Positions 1-12,933 are shown, counted from the first letter of the stretch. The stretch is 64,000 bases of DNA from Paulownia fortunei (GCA_019321725.1 CM033105.1:17763861-17827860); one strand, 5' to 3'. Translations and numbers: made by a program. The notes: generated by a model from the letters alone, not told the origin.

Positions 1-556
1 AGAAAAAAGAATTGAGTGCATCTCAAACCATTTTGTCTATTCTAATTCTCACTACCCATTGAATCATTCAGGTATGATAGCAACTAAAACTTTTAACAAG
101 TTCATTTCAAAATAACTAAATCCAATAATTCATTTCCAAACATATTTAACAAAAGGACACATATTGTTCAAGAAAACTGAAATAGGGTAAACTGACAACA
201 ACATTTTACCAGAAAACTATGTATCATCCCAAAAGAAAATAGCAATATGTTATATCAAGGACATAGATAAGTGATCATGCAATGCATCACCCATCTCAAC
301 ATGATCAAACTCTGCATGTAGCATCTCATATGCCAATGATATTGGAATCTGTATCAACACTTGAAGCCATTATATCTACAAATATTTTATGAGAACCACA
401 ATATAAGAACATTAAAAGAATATACAAATAACATTGTAAATAGAATGAAAATTTATACTTTAAGTGATGAAATGAGAAATATAAATTTATACCATTATCA
501 ATCCTTTTAATGACATTATAATCCTTTTCTGAAGGCTTTACTTGAGTATGACGGAG

Positions 557-2400
557 CTAATCTTGGAAACAAATTAAAGCTTGTGCCATTTTAGGAGTCA
601 ATGAAACTCTGAAATCATCAATTATGTGGCCCCCAATGCTAAATGTAAACTCTGAGGCTACTGTAGATATAGGCATGGCTAATACATCACGAGTCAATAT
701 GGATAAAATGGAAAGTCTACGACTATAAAATTTCCACCAATCAAGAATATCAAAACTTGGAGAAGCTTTCTCTAAGTGCTCATTTAGATACATTTCTAAC
801 TCCGATTCCTCATCTTCGATTCCTTATCTCTAATCCCAGATATCAATACTTGAATTCTCATTTTCTTATCTATCATATTTGTTGATTCTCTTGTAAATCT
901 ACTTCCTATATCCACACTTAAAGAACGTGATGATGTCAAAGAAGAATATAATTTTTTACACTCCTCAAAAACATCATAAAGAACACTCTTTGCCAAGTTT
1001 TCAATTTGCTCTCCGTGTTCATGCCCGTACATATTATTAAAATAATATTGCAAAAAACTAATTTTTTGACGAGGGTCAAGCATAAAATCAATATACAACA
1101 TCATATTAAACTTTTCTATACTTCCCCAATATTTGTCTAATTTAGATTTCATCCTTCTAGCCTATCTACCAAGTTATCATCATCACTGGTGAGCCAACTT
1201 TTCAAAAGTTCATCAACTTCATTGATTTCATCTAAGAAAGTGTTAGAAGTCACAAATAGAAATCAAAAACTTGAAGAGTGAGTTCATAAAAGTAACGCAA
1301 CACTTTCACAAACATTTCTACAATAATCTAATCATGCTTGCAAACCTATATTTCCATAAGATCCACCTGTCATAAAATTTGCACGAAAATCAGCATCATA
1401 AACCTCATATATATCAAAAACATACTTGAAAACCACAGTCGTGTCTAGTATAAATAGAGCTCCATCTTGTTAGAATATCTAGACACAATAATTTTTTACT
1501 TTCAACTTTCTCCTCAATGATAAAATTATTAAATATTTTCAACCTAAGAGGTAATTGCCTCACATACCTAACCACCGTGCGAATACACTCAACTGACTCA
1601 TTCAACTCTTTTAATCTATCTTTAATAACAAGATTTATAATATGAGCTACACATCGTATATGCAAAAAAATTCCATCCAATATCGCAGCCCCCTAATTAA
1701 TAAATCTTTTTTTCAAATAAGCTACTATATTATCAGTGGAAGAAACATTATCAATAGTAATACCAAAAACTTTATCTATTCCCCAAGCAAGAAGATACTT
1801 CTCAATTAAAAGACTAACCTCATCACTTTTATGAGTATGACATGGAATGAAATTGACATAAATTCTTTAAATCCTTCATTCTCTACAAATTTAAATGGCA
1901 ATTTATCAACAATGGTCATGCGAACTAAAGCTTTTCTAACAACTTGTTGGTCAAACTTTCAATTAGAAGACCATTCTCTTGTACCCCTAATTATATTTTG
2001 ACAAAAACTTGTAATTGTTTCATTATGTCCAACATATGAATTATCAGGGTAATTCTTGCTAGATTTCATATGATTATTCATTGCAGTAGTACCATTTTTC
2101 GTAGGATCAGCAACATATATTCTATCACAATACTTACATTTTGCCCTAGGCTTCCCATCTTTGTCTTTGTAATGAATGAAGTGATCCTAAGCCCGAGCTC
2201 TTCTTGATATTTCTTTCTTCTTTGACCTCTCATTTTGTTTTTTGGAGTTTCAAAATGCTCCATTTCTTCTATTTCATTTATATTTTCAAATTCAGTTGCC
2301 ACTGAATTAGAATTTGTAATTGATGTAGGAAATGGACATGAAGTCCTCGAACATGTTGTGTCAACTTGATCTTGCTCGCTTTCTATATCTGAAAATAAAT
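557..2400 (-). pseudogene. hAT-family transposase, multiply broken
   Basis: Fragments of one hAT transposase lie in order on the minus strand. At about 2180-2080 is a BED zinc-finger remnant (CKYCDRIYVADPTKNG, then NHMKSSKNYP, where the usual final Cys/His is changed). At 1680-1445 is the segment with HIRCVAHIINLVIKDRLKEL and TRWSSIY. At 1152-796 is a DUF4413-like block beginning MKSKLDKYWGSIEKFN. At 793-557 is the C-terminal hAT dimerisation domain (DILDWWKFY, VASEFTFSIGGHIIDDFR, ALICFQD). The pieces are in different frames with stops between them, including one right after ALICFQD where Trp is usual. In the family this enzyme cuts and pastes the element; this copy cannot encode it. Family assignment is secure, exact ends are not. 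Confidence 0.85.
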
Positions 2401-3400
2401 GGAAATAAATAATTAAGATATTTTAATGACAAATGTAGTACTAGTAATATAAGAATAAAATATTTTCTTTTTGGTTTTTTTGAGTGTTGAATTTCATCTA
2501 TTGTATCTATAACATATCACTGAGGTCCTGTTGTGTTTATTTACACAAATCTATTTATATTGGAATTAAACTATCATATTGTCTCACATTATTAAAAAAG
2601 CAATAAAAATTATGAACCTATAAAGATATTTCATATTTGTGAACTTTATACTTAAATCAGTTTCATTACTAAAAACTGAAAAGGAAATAAATATAATTGA
2701 TATTATAAAGAGTTTTATAGTATATGAGCTAATAAACCCAATATAAAATAGATTAATTTAACTATAATCTTGATTTATTTTAAACAAACCAAAGTCCAAA
2801 TTCCTAAATGCCCGATGTAAATCCAAATCTAACTTCGATACAACTATGTAGAAATTAGTTTTTAATTACAATGTTGCTTAAATTCTTATATTTGTCATTA
2901 AAGTATCCAAACAATTAAGATATCCAAAAAATCATAGTAATTAAAACGGTTATAACATATAAATAAAGCAAAAACATACTAAATAATGCTTTTTGATAAC
3001 CAATCCCAATATTATAAAATATTTCATAGTTTAGGTGTCTAGGTTAAGGATTTTTTAGAATACTTTATTTTAGAAATCTGTTTGAGCTCGACTATGATGA
3101 AGAGATATGGTAGATGTTTGGACAGTGGTGGAGGAGTGACTGTCGGTGAGATAAGAGAGAGAGAGAGAGAGAGAGACGACTGAACTGAACTACTCAAGAA
3201 TGATTGAGTGAAGAGTGCAAACGGCGACCCGCGAGCGAATGTGATTAGGATTTCTTACTTCTGCTTAACTTTCTTTCTTGTTTGGTTAAGTAATTAAGTT
3301 TCAGGCTTTCGGCCACTTAGCACCTCATTATGTAAAATATGAAAGAAACATTAAACTAAAACATATGATTTTTAAATATAAATTAAAAAAAATCAATTTT
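2401..3400. other. Non-coding 5' part of the hAT element
   Basis: AT-rich sequence between the transposase start and the 5' terminus. I see no coding potential. It contains a GA microsatellite at 3154-3176. A promoter or 5' exon of the transposase would be expected here, but nothing specific can be defended. Confidence 0.4.
3154..3176. repeat. (GA)n microsatellite
   Basis: About eleven uninterrupted AG/GA dinucleotides inside the hAT 5' region. Confidence 0.9.
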
Positions 3401-3589
3401 TGGTTCGATTTGGTGCACCGAACCAAAAATCGAAATCAAAATCGAAAACTAAAATTTTAAAAAATAAAAAATTGAAATCGAATTGAATTTTTTAGTTTAG
3501 TTTTGGTCGAAATCGAATTTTTGATTTTGGTTTAATTCGATCAATTAACTATATTTTGCACACCCCTAGTATTGTTAATAGACAAGTTA

Positions 3590-4466
3590 ACTTCAATAAA
3601 ATATATACCTGAACTCTTTAGGTTTGCAAGATACTCCTTGCAGTCCCTCTTTCTGTACCCTGGTTTACCTCAATAATGGCACTTATCATTGACTTGAGAA
3701 GAAACCTTTTTGACGCTACCTTTCTCCTTCAGCTTAATAGGCTTGGAGGAACCCTTTCCTTTCATTTTTCATTTCTTGGACTTTTTAGCCTTTGATCCGG
3801 AAGAGAATCCAACAAGCAGAACTGGCAACAAATGTGCTTGTTAAAGTTGTGCATTTACCAGTCCACCATGAAACATTAACAAATGTGCTTGTTAAATGAA
3901 ACATTAACAAGTGTAGTAAGACTAGTCTCCATGTTATGCATGTTAAAGTTGGCAACAAATGTATCAAATTAGGAAAGCAAAGACTACAACAGAAGGTTCG
4001 TATAGAGTTCGTTCTCCATGACAACTCTAATGGAAGCCAACCTTTCAATGAGGGCTATCATCCTCAATCCATGGTCATGGACTAAAGAGCCCTCAGTTAT
4101 ACGACATCTGAAAAGCTCTTTTGAGATCTGATATCTCATTTGTCGAGTTCATTTACCATACAACTCTTGTAGGTGAAGGAGGATACCATAAGCAGTATCT
4201 TGATCCTCATTCTGCCTCTGCTGCTCATTTGACATCAATGCCAGCATGCAGGATCGAGCCCGTAGATTGTTATCAACATGACGTAGGTAATTTGTACAAG
4301 CCTTTGAAGTAATATCCTCTGGAGGAACCAAATAAGGCATGGTATCGAGGACATATGCCCTCTTCTCAGATTGAATAACTATCTTAAAGTTTCTTAGCCA
4401 ATTGACAAAGTTTGGTCCAGTTAATTTATTTTGTTCAAGGATTGTTGCAAATGGATTATTTGTCAT
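3590..4466 (-). pseudogene. copia gag polyprotein, broken
   Basis: The N-terminal 105 codons are open (4466-4149) and begin MTNNPFATILEQNKLTGPNF, followed by VNWLRNFKIVIQ and EKRAYVLD, the typical start of a plant copia Gag (DUF4219/UBN2 region). Downstream, other frames continue the Gag body and a Lys/Ser-rich stretch, and end in a CCHC zinc knuckle around 3690-3640 (DKCHY, GKPGYRKRDCKEYL). The second Cys of the knuckle is replaced by an in-frame TGA at 3672-3670, and the body carries frameshifts. In the family, Gag forms the particle that packages element RNA; this copy is dead. Confidence 0.8.
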
Positions 4467-6055
4467 TTTAGTAGAAAACTCTACAAAACATGCATGAAAT
4501 AGAAATTGAGTAAACTATGAGAAAAATATATTCATTTAATATAAGGTCTTTAATATTAAATATCTCCCATTATTTTCTTTAAATTCCATCACCCCTAATG
4601 AAATTTCGAGTAATAGAATTTCCTAGTAGGTTTGAGGTTCAACGAAAATATTTCACATCCCAATTTTATGAGACCATGAAATATTTTTATCGGTAATCAC
4701 CTCTTTAATAATTGTATCACTATACAACCCTCAAGTTTGTTTTGCCTCACCTCTTCTCATAAACCTCAATTTTATAAGCTCATATGGTACTAAGTATCAA
4801 ACAATACTCATAAAACGTTCGTGTAGATAGAGCATCAAGATGTCCCATGACTCATGGCCAACACAATGACGATTTCATCCTATAAGCATCTCTATACTTA
4901 GTAGAGATCACAACTTTCCAAAATAAGACCACCCCACGACTCATAGCCAGTGATCAAGTGCGGTAGCAATCGTCATGTCTCTACCTTTGATAGTTGGCAT
5001 AGAACGATAGGTCCTACCTAATTTGTCTATTTTTGTTTGAAATTGAATTTTCTAAAAATTCTTTTTTTAATTTTTGTAAATTAAGTGGGATTTAATTTTA
5101 TCCAAAACCTTATCATAATTTAAATTAGGTTAGTTATTTAATGCAAGACATCATAATATCATTGCGCAAGCATAACAATATTAAATAAAATCCTAAGCAT
5201 ACATCTACTACATACTTAAATAAATTGATGATCATGAACTAGTCCTATGCAGTCCATTTGAGCCAAAAATGGACCTAAGGTCAGTTTAAGGGTAATAAAA
5301 TGGAATAGAACATATTTTATTACATAATTGTATCTCATTCAAAGATGAACCTTCTCTAACATCTTTCTTGATTCTCCTTCGTCTTCCAAAGAAAAGAAAA
5401 AACCTCACCACCTATTCTACTCTCTTTGTAGAAAAATAAATAACTTACATAGATGGAATAAGATGCTCGCAGGCCCCATTTTAAAATCTTAAAATATTAA
5501 ATAAAACCAATTACGTTAGTCCACTAGCTCATTATCATCTCATACATGCTCATAATTAACATCACATACAATTATCAAAATATGTAAATTTACCAAGTTG
5601 TTTAATGCAATATTTGACTTGGGCTAATTTTTAATTGATTGAAAAATAATTTTCTTTGAAATATAATTTTTCAAAAATTATTAAAATTAATATTTAATTT
5701 TAAAATTCTAGAAAATCAAAATAAAATGGACTTGAAAAATGGAGCGATGAGCAGCACGACAGCAGTTACTGCTGCCCATTGTCTGTTGCCTCGTGCGACG
5801 ACAGCAGGCACTGTTGCCCGTCGCCGGTTGCTACACGCAGCCATCGAGTGTCCCACACCATATGCACGTGCAACCTGTTTTTCATGTCCTTTTTTATTTT
5901 AATAGTTAAACAATTTAAATAAAATAATTAAATAAAATCTCAATCATCAATTGCAATAATCATGCAAAATCAAATTTAGCATGCTAAACATGAATTTAAA
6001 CAATTTAAATCATGTAAACATAAATCCAAAAAATTCACTAAATAAGCGAAATCGT
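4467..6055 (-). other. copia leader region between primer site and gag
   Basis: About 1.6 kb, no long frames. The part at 4500-5020 is clearly related to 24100-24590 of the second copia copy. Near 5745-5880 there is a GC-rich island with two imperfect direct copies of a roughly 37-bp unit (around CGACAGCAG...CTGCTGCC / CGACAGCAG...CTGTTGCC) that stands out in composition. No function can be assigned. Confidence 0.5.
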
Positions 6056-6068
6056 GGCTCTAATACCA
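6056..6068 (-). other. Primer-binding site (initiator tRNA-Met type)
   Basis: On the minus strand it reads TGGTATTAGAGCC. The canonical plant copia site complementary to the tRNA-iMet 3' end is TGGTATCAGAGCC, so there is one C-to-T change. It lies 4 bp inside the LTR end, as expected. Confidence 0.8.
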
Positions 6069-6072
6069 CTAT

Positions 6073-7468
6073 TGGGTTCACTATAATTGTAAGGGTATGC
6101 GCACTGAAAAATTAAATTTTTAAAAAAAATATAAATTTATCAAATAAATTTATCCCCTCAATTCGAAAGCGATTCTAACGATTGTATTTATTTAAGTAAA
6201 TATATATAAAATAAATATATTTATTCGAATTATACTTTTCGTGCACTCCGATTATTGTATGGAATGAAACAATCAATGCTTATCCTAAACTTTCAGAAGT
6301 CGCAAGGATCCAAATGTCTCCCATCCATCAAATCCACAATATGAAAAATAACACCAATTAAAAGAATTCGCTAGTATCCTTTTAATCATTTACTAATCTG
6401 GATTTGGAGTAAATTTTGTCTTTTTTGATCCAATTAATGGATCAATAACAAACTTTCAAAAATAATAAAGATTGATTCTTTAAGTTCTTGAAAATTGAAT
6501 ATAAAAAGAATATCAAGAAATTAGTTTTCTTTTAAAGAATAAGAAAATTAAGATTTCAAGAAAACTCCTTTTCTTTTTCTTTTCCTTTTCTTTTCTTGGA
6601 GAGAAAATAAAATACTAAACAAAATAATATTTTGCTAATTATTTCATGTAATTTTTGTCCATCCCTATATATAGGGGTTGAAAATTTTCTCCTTTTCCAA
6701 CTTTTGGAGAGTTTATCAATTTTAAACTATTTCAAAATTTGATCTTGTAAAGATTTTAAATCTTCCAATAACTGTTTTATTTTTCTCTCTTCAATGTATA
6801 TAAACTTATTTAAGACTACATTAGTCATTAAAATTATCTACATATATTCTTGTAATTAATTTGAGCTTTTCAAATAATATCAAAATAGATATATATCAAA
6901 TATATACCAAAAATATATGTATATAGAATAAATCCTAGTGCCCAATTTTTATCCTATAAAAATCAATTATTTTATTTATTTATAAATATGTTAATTAAAT
7001 AAATATTTATTTAATTTTTTCTCTTCCTATTCTAGTGAGTTTCTTAATTGATCCACTTTAATTTTTGAGCTGCACTTAAAATTTCACAAATCAATCCAAT
7101 TGATTTAATTCTAAATTAATCATTCCAATTAATTAATTATAATTTACTCCGATTGGACTTCCTAATAAAATTAAGTCCAATTAAATAATCTAATTACTTA
7201 ATTAAATAATTTAACTTATTTATTAAATTAAATAGAATCCTTAATTAAATAATTAATCAATATTAATTAACTTCCAACCATTGAATAAATCTCAAAATTA
7301 GAAATGTTACTTTTCATAAAGATGTGTGACCCTCTTAGTTTCACTACTAAGCTAATAGTGGACTTGCAATATTTGCAACTTATGAATAATAATTATTCCA
7401 ATTAATTAATTCACTTGGAATTAACTCTTTAATTCCAAGAACCTCACTATCCATAAAAATACCTAACA
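6073..7468 (-). repeat. 5' LTR of the copia element (1396 bp)
   Basis: On the minus strand it starts TGTTAGGTATTTTTATGG (7468) and ends ...GAACCCA (6073), directly before the primer-binding site. TG...CA ends are present. The partner LTR is not in the window, so the 5-bp target duplication (GGTAA on the plus strand at 7469-7473, if real) cannot be confirmed. The outer boundary is inferred from the TG start and the sharp change in sequence. Confidence 0.65.
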
Positions 7469-9639
7469 GGTAATCATGGCAAACTAGTTTTAGGTGAAAT
7501 AACGAGTAAATCTATTTCAGTTGTGAGTACCATATACGTACGGTCCTTTCGACAACTAATCTCCTAATTGAATTTAGGGCATAAATTACAAATTGAAACC
7601 CTAAATGATTCAATAACTGTGATTCCATTTTAAATTCCAATGATTCCTGATGAATCACAGTTCATCTTGCATTGGCCAAGGTCTTTAAATTATGAACTAT
7701 AAAAACACAGAAGATTCTCCTGTTTAATAAAAACAAGTATCGAATTCTATATTGGCTACTGACAAACCTTTATGTACATCAGTATAACACCAACATACCC
7801 CATTTGTGATTGTCAAGCAATCAGAAGATATATCAAAGTGCTGCAGGATGCACACAAAGCTACTATCGTGCCTCAAGTCTGAGGCTAGTTATGTAGTATC
7901 ACAACATATAAATTCTTATTTTGATAGACAAAGTCTCAAATTAAGAATTTCTTACAGATCATGTTCAGTGTACTTATTTTCTAATAAACACCCACATACA
8001 TACACTTGCATCTTTATAACATGCATTGTATATGGGAGTTTTATTTAGGTATTTGATGTCCATCTCAAAAAGCTCTGGAATCGGAGCTTATTTAAAAACC
8101 AAAATTTTAGAGGCATGTTCCATAATCGCTATCATATGCGCGACCATATCTCGTAGCTAAATTTGATTTAAAAACTTTATCTAATGTGATACAAGATATA
8201 AGATAAAGAAAATAACTTTTTTATTAATACAATTCATAATAAGATTGTTTTTACAAAAAAAAAAGATTGTTTTGGGATAACTGAGGGAGGGACTTTTTCT
8301 CAGCCAAAGAGTTCGCATAGCTTCGCCGACCATTGAAGATTACATTTCACACTTGATGGCTTCTATTTTTTGCCCCTTTGATTCGATGTGGTAGTAATTA
8401 GTAAATCTGGATATTTGATGAGTTGGGTAAACAAGAAAAAAAGCAGAGAAGGTGGTGGGTGGTCCAGAAGAAAAAGAAAGAAAAAAAAATATATTAAGAA
8501 AGAGAAAATAAGAAATAAAATGAGGAAATATGAGTTATTCAAATAAATTAAAAAAATATAATAGAGATATTATATAGTATTTTTTTACAAAAATACAATC
8601 AAATTTTATTGTTAAAATAGAATGAATAATTATGATTATTAAATATGAGTTATTCAAATAAACTAAAAAAATATAATATAGATATTTTGGCATAATAATT
8701 TTTTTTACATTCACAAGATTATTTTAAAATACTTTCGTAAATACGAAATTCATATTTATGTACGTACGTATAAATGCTTGACCTATAAACTAAGGATAGT
8801 TGTTCATATATATATATAGACACACACACACACACACACACACACACTTAAAATCTATTCAATAATAAACTAAAGTAAAATTAATATTTGTTTAAGATTA
8901 AAAACAAAAAGAATTAACAAATAAAAAATGTTGCAAAAAAATTTCACTTCCAAATATTATTCCACAAATTTTTTTTTTATAAAAAATTCTTACATCCAAT
9001 CACCACTTTACAACAAAAAAAATTAAAAACTTCACATCAATTATAATTATTATATTTTAATTTTATGTCCAATCATACTCTTAAAATTCATTCTTCTTTT
9101 TCCAAAATAATTTTTTCTCACTATTCTCTTTCAAAATAAAAATAAATAGAATGGAAGGACAAATAATCACACCCTAAACAATTACAGGCCATCTTACTCT
9201 GATCATTACACACACATGTATATATATACCATTTATAGTGTACTTTTTTAATTATTTGCTTATATATATATATATATATTTAATGAACAATTAAAAAGTC
9301 TTTTTATTCTCAGAAATCTTTCTCACAATGAGACTTATGTTTTGTTTAATGACATTCACTTACTTTCTTTCTTTTTTCTATTATTGATTTGAATTTTAAT
9401 TACAAATATATTCTTTTATGTCTAGCCATTATTATTTATGAGTTGGAACTACAAATAAATTGAAATACTAAGGAGTGCACTTTAAATTTACTAACCCGCC
9501 ATTCAACCACTCAATAAATCAAATTCAACCTAGTTGAATCCCTAGTTTGAAAAAATAATTAAGTATTTTCGGTTTAGTTTTTTGTCTACCCGTAGAGGTT
9601 GGGTAACATTTCGTTCCAAAACCTCTAAACCCTACCACA
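7469..9639. other. AT-rich intergenic DNA
   Basis: No gene recognised on either strand. It holds a compound TA/CA microsatellite (8806-8847), a short TA run near 9260-9280 and many A/T homopolymers. Short open frames here have no recognisable protein features. Confidence 0.5.
8806..8847. repeat. Compound (TA)n-(CA)n microsatellite
   Basis: A run of TA dinucleotides passes through GA into about 13 CA dinucleotides. Confidence 0.9.
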
Positions 9640-9706
9640 TGCACACCTAAGCAACTCAAGTGACAAGATTGAAACCCTAAAACTTTGAAATATTGGGTTC
9701 GAGCCC
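9640..9706 (+). repeat. tRNA-like relic, possibly a SINE head
   Basis: The end reads GGGTTCGAGCCCCC, a strong match to the pol III B-box / T-arm consensus (GGTTCGANNCC). About 35 bp upstream, CAACTCAAGTGACAAG resembles a degraded A-box. No full cloverleaf can be folded by eye, so I do not call a tRNA gene. A fragment of a tRNA-derived SINE is the more likely reading; chance is possible. Confidence 0.3.
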
Positions 9707-9901
9707 CCATAAAAAATATGAGTACTTTATATTTTTATAGTAGCTCATTGTCATTAAATAGTAAATTGTAAAATATAAATACTTAATATTCTAATATAAT
9801 AATGTATTTCATCCCTTGATATTAAAAAGAAAATATAATTGTAATTCATTCAACTCATCTAACATAATTTTTTCATTAGTCCAACTTACATATAAATAAA
9901 A

Positions 9902-10605
9902 TAAGGATAAATGACACTTTACTTACTCAAATTTGACTATTCTGGTACATTATAAATGATACTTTACCTATTCAAATTTGACTATTCTGATACATTATCC
10001 CTAAAAATAAATTTTAAATATTTTGCTTCTTTAAACTTAAATATTTTGACATTTTAACTTCTAAAAGTAAATTTTAAACACTTTGTCCATCGAACATATA
10101 ATTATTATATCACTTTGTCCCTCGAGTCATTCTCACATCAGATTTTTATCGGACTACCCTTCATGAGCTATAACCGAGCGTTTTTTTATCTTTTCATGCA
10201 AAAGTTAAAAATAAAGTATCTTAATATTTTTTTTATTATAGTTAATAGTGAAAATATGATAAATTGTGGTACTTTTGCTTTAATAATAATTATACTTTTG
10301 ACAATGATATTTTAATCGATATTATTTATAATAAAAATATCACTATTTATCGTGTATTCGTCATTGATAATAATAAAATAATATTATGATATGTTTTTCT
10401 TTTAGTTTTACATGGAAAAAATGAGAGACAAACATTATGATGAAAATTAGAATTGAAATTGGCATTGGGAGAAGTATTTAAAATTTACTTTTAGAGGATG
10501 AAGTGCTAAAATAATTAAGTTTGAGGGGACAAAATACTTATAATTTATTTTTTTGGAATAATACGTTAAAATGATTAAATTTTGTGAGGTGGGCGCCATT
10601 CATCC
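9902..10605. mobile_element. Non-autonomous TIR element (about 0.7 kb)
   Basis: The left end (AAGGATAAATGACACTTTAC, then CTCAAATTTGACTATTCTGG) is an imperfect inverted copy of the right end, whose reverse complement reads AAGGATGAATGGCGCCCACC, then CTCACAAAATTTAATCATTT. The left part also contains an internal tandem duplication of about 45 bp (9915-10005). No transposase is present. Flanks are A/T-rich and give no clean target duplication, so the superfamily is left open (Mutator-like is possible). Confidence 0.5.
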
Positions 10606-11718
10606 TTAAAATAATTCAAAGTGTTTCAAATTCATTAATTGGTTTGTATTGCAGCTACTGCTTATCTATAGAGAATCCAATTATGATAATTGATGAATAT
10701 TTTAATAATGGACAGAATAATTGTCTTCGCTGTTTATTTTTGGCAAATTTGTCTGCACCTATCATCATCCTGCAACTTTTGTGGTATTGTGTTTAGGATT
10801 TTTGTTTCATGTCGCAAACTTTTTATTTAAATTAATTTTTTTCTCAAAAATAACTTTTTAAACTTTTTATACAAGTGAATTTTTATTATCAGACAAGAAC
10901 GTAGAAGGCATAAAAAGCCTATAGAGATCTTTCCATAAAATTGGTCAAAGAACAAATTAGAGAAACTTAATAACAATAAAATGATAGTAAAGAAACACAT
11001 CATTGAACAAAATATTTGTACAAGACCAATATGCATATATATATATATAAAATAGAATAATTTTGTACGAAAATTTAGAGCATGTGTCCCATCTTTATAT
11101 ATATGATAACTTTTAGTAAATAAAATTTTAAAAATAAGAGAAGTGTTTTCTTATGATACAATAAATATGGGACTTAATCAAGTTATAAAATGGTATACGC
11201 TGTAAAAAGAGATTAGATGATTTTAAAACTTATTTGTGTACTGTATTATTATCCTAATTTTATAAAAAAAATTAGCATAAATTAGCCTCCACCTAACAAA
11301 AAAAATTAAAAAAATTACGAACTATGAAAAAATAATCTCTTTTATTTCATACCATAGAGGAAATGTTTTTGAAACATAAGCTATTGTATGGTATGGAGAA
11401 TATAATTCAAAATAAAGAATGAATTCTTTGAGCAACTTTTTTTTTTTTTATCCATAAAAAAACTCAATAAAAGTGGATTCCTGTTTTTTTGTTTTTATTC
11501 TTTCTTGCTAACCATAAAACAGAAAAGAAGAAACGTTCTAAAGAAAAGATTCTTGTTGTGTTAATAAACTAAGGAATTTGTATATATGAATATCCATGTC
11601 AATTTAGGTCCTATCTCAAATCAAATGAAAGCAGCATCTCACAAATAAATTACCAAAACTAAAAGTACTCCTAATAATTAGGATTATTTTCCCCGTTCAT
11701 ATATTATAAATTTTTTGA
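10606..11718. other. AT-rich intergenic DNA
   Basis: No gene, RNA or convincing repeat boundary recognised; only A/T-rich low-complexity sequence. Confidence 0.5.
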
Positions 11719-12933
11719 GTAATTGGCATTTTGCACCCTCAAATTACACCACTTTAGCATTTTGCCTCCTTCAAATCTTTGGCACTTTGCATTCTTTATA
11801 TTGTACTCCATCCGACCCAAATTTATTATTCTTATTTTTTTTTGGACGTCTCAAAATAAAATTTTAATTTTTATAATATTATTTTTTTAAATTATCATAC
11901 CACTATCTTTAATTTTTATTATAAAGTATATTTTTCAACTCTTATCTAAAATTTCTATTAGATCAACTTAATTTTGGGATCAAGAAAATATTAAATTGAT
12001 ACTTTGCACCATCTCAGTTTTTAAGGCTTAAAAACATATTGGAAAAATGAGTTGGTGTTAGGATGGACTAATTAATCATTTAATTTACCCTTTTTTTCTA
12101 AAGTAATGAATTCATTTATTCCTGCCACATTTTTACACACGATCCTCTTTTTTGAGATAGAGCTCTTTTGGATCTTTTTTGCTAGAGTTTTGCCAAAAGG
12201 CAAAAAGAAATTAGAAAAAATTACTAAAAATCCTTAAAATAATTTTTTATATTAAAAATATTCATAAAAGTATTTTTCAATCTCAAAAACCCATTCCACC
12301 AACTTTAAATTCCAAAAACCCAAATGTTAACTTTTACACTAATACTGTAAGGTTTAATAAATTGTGGAGTAAATTACTCTTGGCTTATGAGGCTGAGAAA
12401 TTAATAAATTATGTTTTTTTTTCTGATAGAAATTCTTTGGTTTTCCATAATAATAAGTTATATTGATTAAAAAAATTAAAATTTTAATTAATTTAATTAT
12501 TTCATGTGAGTAATAATAATTTTTTATATATATGAAGAAAATAATAAAAAGTCAATTGACTTGGTAAATCTTTCAATATTCTGAAAAGATTAAACATTTT
12601 AATAAAAAAGTATGTCGTTTTAATAAAAAGAAGAATTTAACAATTATAACTAAAGTTAGTATTAAAAAATCATTCAATAATAAAAATTAAAATTGTGTTT
12701 AATGTAAATTTTTGGAGGACACTAAACATGTGATAATTTAATTGGAAATATGTACAATTAAAATTCATGTAGAATGGAGACAGCTCATTTCTGAACTAGG
12801 TTTCAACCCACAGAAATTAATAGGGTGGAATGTGCCCATATTAATATAATTCAAGGGTATACGATGGAAAATTCTAAACTTAAGGCTGCAAATACTGAAA
12901 TAGTGTAATTTGAGGGTGCAAAGTAGCAATTAC
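11719..12933. mobile_element. TIR transposon relic with about 48-bp inverted ends
   Basis: The left terminus GTAATTGGCATTTTGCACCC, continuing TCAAATTACACCACTTTAGC, is matched in inverse orientation by the right end (12886-12933), whose reverse complement reads GTAATTGCTACTTTGCACCC and TCAAATTACACTATTTCAGT. The 1.2-kb interior is AT-rich and non-coding, and appears to hold a smaller element (11814-12070). I cannot see a clean target duplication. It ends about 250 bp before the RING gene start codon, so it forms part of that gene's promoter region. Confidence 0.6.
11814..12070. mobile_element. Stowaway-like MITE, tentative, nested in the TIR element
   Basis: It starts TACTCCATCCGACCCAAA and ends ...GGTGTTAGGATGGACTA, giving inverted ends of the form TCCATCC plus TA flanks. 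CTCC-TCCG-type ends are typical of plant Stowaway (Tc1/mariner) MITEs. The match is short, so confidence is low. Confidence 0.35.

Larger units (their letters stand above)
1..3568 (-). mobile_element. hAT transposon (RICESLEEPER/BED-finger type), decayed; one end lies outside the window
   Basis: The 5' terminus on the minus strand lies at about 3568 and reads CTAGGGGTGTGCAAAA, a typical plant hAT end. Its subterminal zone (3400-3550) is rich in GGTTCG / CGAACC-type inverted motifs. The decayed transposase follows at 2400-557 on the minus strand. I find no matching TAGGGGTGTGCA end between 1 and 557, so the 3' end is probably outside the window and the 8-bp target duplication cannot be tested. 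Sequence just beyond 3568 is copia gag that aligns with the second copia copy at about 23280, so the hAT probably inserted into that older element. Bases 1-556 hold no other recognisable feature. Confidence 0.7.
3571..7468 (-). mobile_element. Ty1/copia element, 5' half only (LTR, primer site, leader, gag)
   Basis: Minus-strand element in the order LTR (7468-6073), primer-binding site (6068-6056), long leader (6055-4467), gag (4466 to about 3590). It stops at the hAT terminus near 3570; pol and the 3' LTR are presumably beyond the left window edge. A second internal copy of the same family lies at 22563-24594 and shows that the sequence flanking the hAT end is continuous copia sequence. Confidence 0.75.

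Noticed and set aside
3785..4048. 87-codon minus-strand frame as a protein gene
   Set aside because: It is an out-of-phase reading of the copia gag; the Gag-like residues are in neighbouring frames.
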